This document shows, piece by piece, positions 1 through 5,331 of a stretch of DNA of 19,037 bases. Within the stretch, counting starts at the first letter, position 1; each line of letters starts with the position of its first letter. This stretch comes from Sneathiella sp. (lineage in GTDB: Bacteria; Pseudomonadota; Alphaproteobacteria; Sneathiellales; Sneathiellaceae): positions 1 through 19,037 of the forward strand of contig NVRR01000003.1 in assembly GCA_002732675.1 (NCBI GenBank), in the 5' to 3' direction. A model generated the notes under the pieces. It had not been told where the DNA came from, ran no database searches, and saw nothing but the letters and a program-made list of their open reading frames with translations. A program made the position numbers and the translations under genes.

Positions 1-824
1 AGCGCGAAGCGCGGTAGGGTGTCTGCCCATGCCCGTTTGTTCAATTCGTCATCCAGCTCCTTGTGATTTTTTAAGAAGAGCGCCCAGCTTTCATCGGGAT
101 GATTGATCAGATACTGAACCGCTTCTTCCAGTGCCATCATAAAGGGCTTGAGACGTGGATCGTCGAGTTTGTCGCTGTTGGCGACGATGATCAACTCGTC
201 ATAAGCAGGAACCCCTTCCTCCTCAACATAGAAGGCCCGACCCGGAACGCCTTCGATATCCATCTGGTTCAACTCGAAATTTCTATATCCGCCGATCACC
301 GCATCGACCTGACCGGATATGAGGCTTGGTGAAAGCGAGAAATTGACATTAATCAGGGTGACATCTTTGATCGACAAACCGACAGGCGCCAGCATGGCAT
401 TGAGAATCGCTTCTTCAACACCGCTTACTGAGTAGCCGATTTTTTTGCCCTTCAAATCGGCCAGTGTTTTTATGGGCCCGTCTTTAAGCACCAGCAAGGT
501 ATTGAGGGGGGTGGCGACAACGGTGCCAATACGGGTGAGCGGCAGTCCTTGCGCCACTTGCAAATGCAGTTGTGGCTGGTAGGAAATGGCGAGATCGGCC
601 TTGCCTGCAGCCACCAGCTTCGGCGGATCGCTTGGATCTGCGGGCGCGATGAGCTCAACATCCAGGCCATGTTTTTTGAACAGACCCCTTTCTTCAGCGA
701 CAATCAGGGTGGCATGATCGGGATTGACAAACCAGTCCAGAATAACCGTCATTTTCTCGGTGGCATTGGCATTGCCAATCACCAGAAAAAACGCGGCTAA
801 AATTGAGAGATACTTTATTTTCAT
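1..824 (-). CDS. thiY: ThiY-like substrate-binding protein of a thiamine-precursor ABC importer (3' part missing)
   Basis: This is the periplasmic binding subunit of an ABC importer of the NMT1/THI5-like family, expected to deliver a pyrimidine precursor of thiamine. I translated it from an ATG at 822-824, and the frame stays open to base 1, giving 274 codons, so the C-terminus lies outside the window. The N-terminus (MKIKYLSILAAFF) is a signal peptide ending near NANA. The mature protein starts with TVILDWFVNPDHATL and continues with a GLFKKHGLDVELI segment, the usual opening of this family. A LADLKGKKIGYSVSG segment follows near residue 130. It is the last gene of the thiZ-thiX-thiY operon, 21 bases after thiX, under the TPP riboswitch at 2435-2518. 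The riboswitch is the strongest argument for a thiamine-related ligand; the exact substrate cannot be read from the sequence. Confidence 0.85.
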   Translation of the reverse strand, partial: MKIKYLSILAAFFLVIGNANATEKMTVILDWFVNPDHATLIVAEERGLFKKHGLDVELIAPADPSDPPKLVAAGKADLAISYQPQLHLQVAQGLPLTRIGTVVATPLNTLLVLKDGPIKTLADLKGKKIGYSVSGVEEAILNAMLAPVGLSIKDVTLINVNFSLSPSLISGQVDAVIGGYRNFELNQMDIEGVPGRAFYVEEEGVPAYDELIIVANSDKLDDPRLKPFMMALEEAVQYLINHPDESWALFLKNHKELDDELNKRAWADTLPRFA

Positions 825-845
825 CTAGGTGACTCCGATATTGGA

Positions 846-1619
846 TTAAGCGATTTTTTGATCCGGCTGCCAGGGCATCGCCCATCGCAACCCGTGATCC
901 ACAAGGTAGTAGAGCGTGAGGGCCATAAAGGTCAGTACCATCAGGCTGGCAAAGACAAGGTCGATTTGCATTCGGGCATTTGAATTGAGCATCAGAAAGC
1001 CGAGCCCTGCAGACGAGCCAACCCATTCACCAACGATCGCCCCGATCGGCGCGATAGCTGTCCCCACCCGAATACCAGATGCCAGCGACGGCAAGGCGAA
1101 TGGAATTTTTATGTATCGGTAGAGTGCATAGTGGTTCCTAACGGCAGACTTGGAGCCTGATTTCTGCAGCAGTGCCGCGAGGTTGAGCCATGCCGGGTCC
1201 GTCCGGTTGAGCCCATCCAGAAACCCGACAGCAACCGGGAAATAGATAATCAGCGCGCCGACAATCACTTTGGGAGCAAGACCATAGCCCATCCAGATAA
1301 CCAGTAAGGGGGCGATGGCAAACACCGGAACCGCCTGGCTGGCGATGAGCATCGGAAGAACCCATTGACGGACCGGCCGATAGGCGGAAATCAGCAATGC
1401 GGAAACCATTCCGAAACTTATGCCAACCAGCAGGCCCAGAACAATCTCAACGGCGGTGATCAGCGCATGTTCAGCGATCAGGTCATATTTTTCTATCAGG
1501 GTTTTAAAAACCAAACCTGGTGGTGGCAATATGAACTTAGGGAGTTCGGTAAGGGAAACAACAACGCTCCAGACCAGCAATAACCCGCAGATGGTGATAA
1601 GGGGGCGAAGGTATTTCAT
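846..1619 (-). CDS. thiX: ThiX-like ABC transporter permease
   Basis: This is a 257-residue inner-membrane permease of the BPD_transp_1 (SsuC/TauC/ThiX) type. The N-terminal helix (LRPLITICGLLLVWSVVVSL) and several further hydrophobic segments are visible. The cytoplasmic coupling motif is present in relaxed form around PSLASGIRVGTAIAPIGAIVGEW (about residues 177-199), where the EAA-loop glycine is kept. Its ATG overlaps the end of thiZ by four bases (ATGA), so the two are probably translationally coupled, and thiY follows 21 bases later. The role is transport of a thiamine pyrimidine precursor, inferred from the upstream TPP riboswitch and the ThiY-like partner. Without that context it could equally be called a sulfonate or nitrate-type permease. 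Confidence 0.85.
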   Translation of the reverse strand: MKYLRPLITICGLLLVWSVVVSLTELPKFILPPPGLVFKTLIEKYDLIAEHALITAVEIVLGLLVGISFGMVSALLISAYRPVRQWVLPMLIASQAVPVFAIAPLLVIWMGYGLAPKVIVGALIIYFPVAVGFLDGLNRTDPAWLNLAALLQKSGSKSAVRNHYALYRYIKIPFALPSLASGIRVGTAIAPIGAIVGEWVGSSAGLGFLMLNSNARMQIDLVFASLMVLTFMALTLYYLVDHGLRWAMPWQPDQKIA

Positions 1620-2425
1620 GCGTAGGCCGGTTCCGACAACGCCAGATTTGCCATAATCTCGGAATAATGATGCTTCAGCGCGTCGCTGGCCGGATCCCGC
1701 GGCAATGCCCCCTCAGGACGGAGCGGCGGCGATAAGGATACCGGAGTACCAGACATGACATGTATCACATGACCGAGGCGCAGGGCTTCCATCGGATCAT
1801 GGGTGATGAGGAGCACGGTTTTGCCCTTGAGCAGCCGGGCCGCAAGATCCTGAAGCCTGAACCGGGTAATGGCGTCAAGGGCCGAGAAAGGCTCGTCCAT
1901 TAGGACAATGGGACTGTCATCCATCAATGTACGGGCGAGGGCAACTCGCTGTCGCATGCCGCCGGATAGTGTGTTGGGTAGGGCCTCAGAAGAGGCTTGG
2001 AGGCCAACCTCCGTCAACAGCTTTCTGGCCCTCGTCAAATCAGGTATCTCGCCTCTAAGCCGCGCGCCGATAACGACATTTTCAAGCGACGAGGCCCACG
2101 GCAACAGTAAATCCTGCTGGTCCATATAAGAGGCACGATTTGTGATCCCATGGCCATCATCGCAAGTGATCGCGCTTTTCGCGGGAAGTGGGATAAATCC
2201 GGCTAGAAGTTTGAGGATACTGCTTTTGCCAACGCCGCTAGGGCCAAGCAGGCAAGTTATCTGGCCGGCTGGCAATGAGAGGCCAAAATCTTCCAGAATA
2301 ATGGTGTCATCGAAGGAAAGACGGTCGAGTTGCAGCGAAACACCAACGGCGGGCGCCGCTTGATTGACCGCTCCAACAGCGCTAGGCTCCCACGGAGAAG
2401 GACTTGATGAACTATCAGAATTCAT
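1616..2425 (-). CDS. thiZ: ThiZ-like ABC transporter ATP-binding protein
   Basis: This is a 269-residue ATPase that powers the adjacent importer. Walker A is GPSGVGKSS at residues 61-69, the ABC signature LSGGMRQR is at 153-160, Walker B with D-loop is LMDEPFSALD at 175-184, and the switch histidine is in LLITHD at about 209. The first 30 residues are a Ser/Pro/Ala-rich extension ahead of the usual start of the fold. The ATG at 2423-2425 lies only about ten bases beyond the last stem of the TPP riboswitch. The only plausible ribosome-binding bases (AGGA...GAG, about 2440-2432) belong to or abut that stem, so translation is likely shut off by thiamine pyrophosphate. It is the first gene of the operon and overlaps thiX by four bases. 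Confidence 0.9.
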   Translation of the reverse strand: MNSDSSSSPSPWEPSAVGAVNQAAPAVGVSLQLDRLSFDDTIILEDFGLSLPAGQITCLLGPSGVGKSSILKLLAGFIPLPAKSAITCDDGHGITNRASYMDQQDLLLPWASSLENVVIGARLRGEIPDLTRARKLLTEVGLQASSEALPNTLSGGMRQRVALARTLMDDSPIVLMDEPFSALDAITRFRLQDLAARLLKGKTVLLITHDPMEALRLGHVIHVMSGTPVSLSPPLRPEGALPRDPASDALKHHYSEIMANLALSEPAYA

Positions 2426-2434
2426 AATTAACTC

Positions 2435-2518
2435 GTTCCTACGCAGGTACTAACCTGATCAGGTACAGGGGTCGTTCATATCAAGAACCTCTCAGCCGAC
2501 TGGCTCCCCCCGAGGAAC
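2435..2518 (-). promoter_or_regulatory. TPP riboswitch (THI element)
   Basis: Read on the minus strand, the leader of thiZ contains the conserved parts of the thiamine pyrophosphate aptamer in order: GUUCCU opening the closing stem (2518-2513), GGGGAGCC, GGCUGAGAGG with the CUGAGA core at 2495-2490, GACCCC, ACCUGAUCAGGUUAGUACC, and GCGUAGGAAC closing the stem (AGGAAC at 2440-2435). The six-base pairing GUUCCU/AGGAAC is perfect. The 3' side of this closing stem contains the likely Shine-Dalgarno bases of thiZ, which suggests control of translation initiation. No poly-U terminator follows the aptamer. Confidence 0.93.
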
Positions 2519-2522
2519 CTGC

Positions 2523-2550
2523 ACTATAGTGATGTCGATGTTGATCGCAA
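2523..2550 (-). promoter_or_regulatory. Probable promoter of the thiZXY operon
   Basis: On the minus strand a TTGCGA box (2550-2545) is followed after 16 bases by TATAGT (2528-2523). Transcription would start about seven bases further, at roughly 2518, exactly where the riboswitch begins. The -10 box lies in the perfect palindrome CACTATAGTG (2522-2531), which also offers TATAGT to the plus strand for the divergent DUF192 gene. Confidence 0.6.
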
Positions 2551-2565
2551 AGGATTTTTACACCA

Positions 2566-3042
2566 ATGATGTTCGAGATTAAGGGGAAGTCGCTGGTCAG
2601 GAAGGGCCTGATATATTTACTGTTGATTTGTGCGCCCGCTTTTATTGGTATTCCGCAGGCTGACGAAAACACCGTTATCCTCAGAACCGCCGCCGAGGAC
2701 CTCACCATCACCGTTGAGCTTGTAGACACCGCCGCTGAGCGTCGTAAAGGACTGATGTTTCGGGAAAGCCTGCCGACCATGCATGGTATGTTGTTCGATT
2801 TTAACAGAACCGTTCCTGTGACGATGTGGATGAAGAATACAAAAATCTCACTTGATATACTGTTTATCGACGATGCAGGGGACGTCCGTTTTATCAAGCA
2901 TAGCGCAAAACCCGGTTCGACTGAGACCATATCGCCGCCAAAACCGGTGCGAGCGGTATTGGAGCTTGCCGGTGGATTTGCCCGCGCCCATGGTGTAGAA
3001 ATCGGCGACCGATTGCTGCATCCACTATTTGACGGTTATTAA
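2566..3042 (+). CDS. DUF192 family exported protein
   Basis: This is a 158-residue protein of the DUF192 family (COG1430), whose molecular role is unknown. An N-terminal hydrophobic stretch (GLIYLLLICAPAFIGIP, about residues 14-30) ending near QADE indicates export. The family core then follows: VELVDTAAERRKGLMFRESLP (about 50-70), GMLFDF, the VTMWMKNTKISLDILFID segment (about 85-102), and the ending VLELAGGFARAHGVEIGDRL. Length is normal for the family. The start at 2566 has AAAGGA 12-17 bases upstream; the in-frame ATG at 2569 is an alternative. It is divergent from thiZ and followed 24 bases later by the thioesterase gene, with which it may be co-transcribed. Confidence 0.88.
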   Translation: MMFEIKGKSLVRKGLIYLLLICAPAFIGIPQADENTVILRTAAEDLTITVELVDTAAERRKGLMFRESLPTMHGMLFDFNRTVPVTMWMKNTKISLDILFIDDAGDVRFIKHSAKPGSTETISPPKPVRAVLELAGGFARAHGVEIGDRLLHPLFDGY

Positions 3043-3066
3043 GACCAATTGTGCGTTTGGATAAAA

Positions 3067-3495
3067 ATGAAAAATGTAATAGTCGATTTTGTCGCCCCTG
3101 AGGGGTTTGAAGAAGTCACAGGACCGGCGCCTTTTGCGGCACTGAACGGTCCTTTTTATGAAAAAATTGTCGATGATCAGACCTTGGTTCGAGCCTTTCA
3201 GGCGGAGGAAAAACATCTGAATGGTGCTCATCTTGTGCATGGCGGAATGCTGATGGCATTTGCGGATTCTGCGTTGGGCCGAAGTATTGGCCATCAAACC
3301 GGCCGCCGCAGCGTTACTATCAAGATGAGTTCCGAATTTATGAAGCCGGGGCGGGTTGGCGACTGGATAGAAGCTCATGTAGAGATTATCCGGAGCACAA
3401 AGACCGTTGTTTTCGCCCGCTGTGACCTGGTCGCCGGGCGGCGAACCATCTTTAAAGCGGACGCCATTTTTCACTATGTTCATATGGGGCGATAA
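3067..3495 (+). CDS. PaaI-type hotdog-fold thioesterase
   Basis: This is a 142-residue single-domain hotdog protein, probably a cytoplasmic acyl-CoA thioesterase of the PaaI/4HBT group. The diagnostic segment VHGGMLMAFADSALG (about residues 56-70) has the HGG turn and the acidic residue of the catalytic helix. The later strand segments IKMSSEFMKPGRVGDWIEAHVEI and TVVFARCDLVAGRR also fit the family. I start at the ATG at 3067 rather than the upstream TTG at 3049, because the TTG would add six residues without homology. The natural acyl substrate cannot be told. It follows the DUF192 gene closely on the same strand. Confidence 0.85.
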   Translation: MKNVIVDFVAPEGFEEVTGPAPFAALNGPFYEKIVDDQTLVRAFQAEEKHLNGAHLVHGGMLMAFADSALGRSIGHQTGRRSVTIKMSSEFMKPGRVGDWIEAHVEIIRSTKTVVFARCDLVAGRRTIFKADAIFHYVHMGR

Positions 3496-3554
3496 GGGCG
3501 GCGAAAGCCATTTCGCAATAATGTCCTTAGCACTGTATTTTTTTGATCAATCTC

Positions 3555-3581
3555 TTGCGGCAAGGCGCGCAATAGTATAGA
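3555..3581 (+). promoter_or_regulatory. Possible promoter of tRNA-Pro
   Basis: A TTGCGG box (3555-3560) and a TATAGA box (3576-3581), 15 bases apart, lie 17 bases ahead of the tRNA. The spacing is shorter than ideal, so this is tentative. Confidence 0.35.
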
Positions 3582-3597
3582 TCATCAGCTCACTGAA

Positions 3598-3674
<77 letters not shown>

Positions 3675-3683
3675 TATTAAAAA

Positions 3684-3716
3684 GCGTTGTAATATAATGT
3701 ATTACAACGCTTTTTT
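3684..3716 (+). terminator. Rho-independent terminator of tRNA-Pro
   Basis: A perfect 11-bp stem, GCGTTGTAATA (3684-3694) with TATTACAACGC (3700-3710), around a five-base loop is followed by six T. A-T pairs extend the stem outward. It lies ten bases after the tRNA. Confidence 0.93.
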
Positions 3717-3842
3717 ATGTGATTGATCACATTATTTCCTTGATATTATGATATACGCTTAAAATGTCATTGGCTTTCGATTGCTGTTCCCGCTATTTTC
3801 GCTAAAATAGCTGATAAAACCACTAATAGGGATTTGGAAAAG

Positions 3843-4463
3843 ATGACTAGTTTTGTAACGAAATTTTCTCTATCGAGCATTGCCGTCGGTTGCCTTCTGG
3901 CTGCCGGTCTCGCCTTTACCCCCATTTCGGCGAAAGCCGATACATTTACCGGACTGAAACCGGTGTCGCCGCAACCGACGGAGGCGCAACTGGCCCCAGG
4001 CCTTGCTGTTCAGTATTATGGGGCGGAGCTAAATAGCGTTAGCGAGCTTGATGACTGGATGGGCTACAAGGATGGCACCAAAGGGGTACCGCTCCCCATG
4101 CTGAATTATAGTTCCGGAGAGGGCGATGTCTTGACAACGAAAAGTAATGATTTCGTCGGGGCCAATATTCAAGGCTTTATCAAGATGGACAAACCGGGCC
4201 GCTATACATTCCTGGTTCAGTCCAATGACGGTGTCTATGTGGCGATTGGCAACAAGCTGATTTATGAAGATCCCGATGTCCATGCGGACCGGTTTTCAGA
4301 TGAATTAGTGCTTGAGATTTCGGTAGCAGGCTGGTATCCGATCCATGTTAAGTATTTTGAGAAGAGAAACACCTCGACGCTTGAGCTTTACTGGGAAACG
4401 CCAGACGGCGGAGATATGGATTTCGTCCCGGCAGCCGCCTTTGCGCATATGAAAGACAACTAA
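3843..4463 (+). CDS. Secreted PA14-domain protein
   Basis: This is a 206-residue exported protein made almost entirely of one PA14 domain, a beta-barrel fold that usually binds carbohydrate. The signal peptide covers about residues 1-32, ending TPISAKA. PA14 features follow: GLAVQYYGAELNSVSEL, NIQGFIKMDKPGRYTFLVQSNDGVYVAIGNKLIYED (the classic SxDGxxLxIDG-like turn), then GWYPIHVKYFEK and TLELYWETPDG. I chose the ATG at 3843, which is preceded by GGAAAAG, over the TTG at 3834. It is probably periplasmic or cell-surface; the ligand is unknown. The NDUFS4-like gene starts four bases after its stop, which may be simple packing rather than a shared function. Confidence 0.85.
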   Translation: MTSFVTKFSLSSIAVGCLLAAGLAFTPISAKADTFTGLKPVSPQPTEAQLAPGLAVQYYGAELNSVSELDDWMGYKDGTKGVPLPMLNYSSGEGDVLTTKSNDFVGANIQGFIKMDKPGRYTFLVQSNDGVYVAIGNKLIYEDPDVHADRFSDELVLEISVAGWYPIHVKYFEKRNTSTLELYWETPDGGDMDFVPAAAFAHMKDN

Positions 4464-4467
4464 CGTT

Positions 4468-4770
4468 ATGGGCCTTAAAGCGAGAATTTTTCAACCAGCG
4501 AAGAATGCCATGCAGTCCGGGCGTGGTGGAATGAAGCATTGGCGCCTTGAATATGCGCCGGCCGCCCATAAATTTGTCGAGCCGCTCATGGGGTGGACGG
4601 GATCATTGGATACCAATGAGCAGGTCGTGGTTGATTTTGAAACCAAGGAGCGCGCCGTTGCTTTTTGTGAGGCCAATAAAATTGACTTCACGATATTCGA
4701 GCCCAAGAAACGCAAGCTGCATTTGAAAGCTTACGCGGAAAATTTCGCCTATACGCGTGTTCGGGGATAA
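4468..4770 (+). CDS. NDUFS4-like accessory subunit of NADH:ubiquinone oxidoreductase (complex I)
   Basis: This is a 100-residue protein matching the ETC complex I subunit conserved region (NDUFS4, 18-kDa). The family pattern is clear: ARIFQPAKNAMQSGRG at the start, WRLEYAP, PLMGWTGSLDT, VDFETKERAVAFCEANKIDF, and a basic tail ending AYAENFAYTRVRG. In mitochondria this subunit is one of the supernumerary subunits of complex I. Its bacterial homologues are essentially alphaproteobacterial, so this gene is the best lineage marker in the window. Its length is full for bacterial members. It ends 21 bases before tRNA-Arg. Confidence 0.92.
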   Translation: MGLKARIFQPAKNAMQSGRGGMKHWRLEYAPAAHKFVEPLMGWTGSLDTNEQVVVDFETKERAVAFCEANKIDFTIFEPKKRKLHLKAYAENFAYTRVRG

Positions 4771-4791
4771 ACCGGCGGGCAGTGATATAAC

Positions 4792-4868
4792 GGCCCCGTA
4801 GCTCAGCTGGATAGAGCAATTGACTTCTAATCAATAGGTCGCACGTTCGAGTCGTGCCGGGGTCACCA
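4792..4868 (+). tRNA. tRNA-Arg (anticodon TCT), integration target
   Basis: Acceptor arms GGCCCCG and CGGGGTC pair with one G-T. The anticodon stem ATTGA/TCAAT encloses CTTCTAA with anticodon TCT. The T arm is GCACG-TTCGAGT-CGTGC, and the CCA is encoded. From the anticodon loop onward the tRNA is identical, apart from one base, to 15501-15547. Its 3' half was therefore supplied by the integrated element and the gene stays functional. Confidence 0.96.
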
Positions 4869-4873
4869 ATTAA
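4822..4873 (+). repeat. attL core repeat (tRNA-Arg 3' half)
   Basis: This 52-bp direct repeat matches 15501-15552 with one mismatch (C at 4827, A at 15506). The exact 46-bp part is 4828-4873. It begins in the anticodon loop, the typical crossover position for tRNA-targeting tyrosine integrases. Confidence 0.93.
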
Positions 4874-4877
4874 GTCA

Positions 4878-4916
4878 TTGAAAATATTGCATTTTCAACG
4901 GATATTTGTTTTTTGA
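4878..4916 (+). terminator. Degenerate terminator-like hairpin after attL
   Basis: TTGAAAAT (4878-4885) pairs with ATTTTCAA (4891-4898) around ATTGC, with a T-rich tract at 4905-4914. It is a decayed relative of the strong hairpin after attR (15551-15582), so the similarity between the two ends runs past the tRNA. It may weakly terminate tRNA-Arg in the integrated state. Confidence 0.5.
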
Positions 4917-4935
4917 CTAGTTACTTATTTTGTAA

Positions 4936-4955
4936 GGGTAAGCATCGGGTAAGCA
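4936..4955 (+). repeat. Integrase arm-type direct repeats, left end
   Basis: Two copies of GGGTAAGCA (4936-4944 and 4947-4955) lie in tandem with an 11-bp period, 63 bp inside attL. The same pair in the same orientation occurs near the right end (15351-15370). Arm-site function is inferred from position and repetition. Confidence 0.7.
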
Positions 4956-5035
4956 CGCAAATTTGTAAATTATGATAGATTGGCGTATATAACGATCTAT
5001 GATCGCGGATGCCCCCAAACCGTAAGCGAGATGGT

Positions 5036-5142
5036 GGACCCACTAAATATGATATTTTAATTTCGTTTTCGGTTGGTCGCAAATAACCAGACTATAATAG
5101 GGGGGCACAACTCAGTCCGAGTCTGACCCATGCCAGAATCTA
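5036..5142 (+). repeat. Dispersed block resembling 18598-18704
   Basis: This stretch upstream of the DUF4062 gene aligns with the stretch upstream of the VOC gene at the right of the window. Shared landmarks in order are GACCCAYTA, TTTTCGGT, AATAAYCRGACTATAMTA, a G-run, AGTCCGRGTCTGRCCC and a weaker GC-A-rich tail. In the best-aligned 48 bases nearly all differences are transitions and there is one small indel. It also contains a perfect TATAAT (5093-5098). Identity unknown. Confidence 0.55.
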
Positions 5143-5331
5143 GCTCCTTTGAGCTATATGAATGCTGTCCGTCGTCAGGGTGCCCTGCGACTCTTCATTA
5201 TTTTCTTCTAAACAATGGCAAATCATCAACAAATTGGACTCGCAGCATTTCCCGTCTTAAAGTAGTTTCAATTTCGGGCTTTTTCCCAGTTGATCAGTTC
5301 TGTTTTTTCTCATTAAATCTAAGGTCGGGCA
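5093..5331 (+). other. Candidate promoter box and structured leader of the DUF4062 gene
   Basis: A TATAAT at 5093-5098 lacks a well-placed -35 box. Downstream, two hairpins can form: TAGCTC/GAGCTA (5141-5156, loop CTTT), and GTCG-T-CAGGG/CCCTG-CGAC (5171-5191), the latter followed by a T-rich stretch. If transcription starts near 5105, the leader would be about 230 nt, unusually long. No convincing small gene is seen here. Confidence 0.4.
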
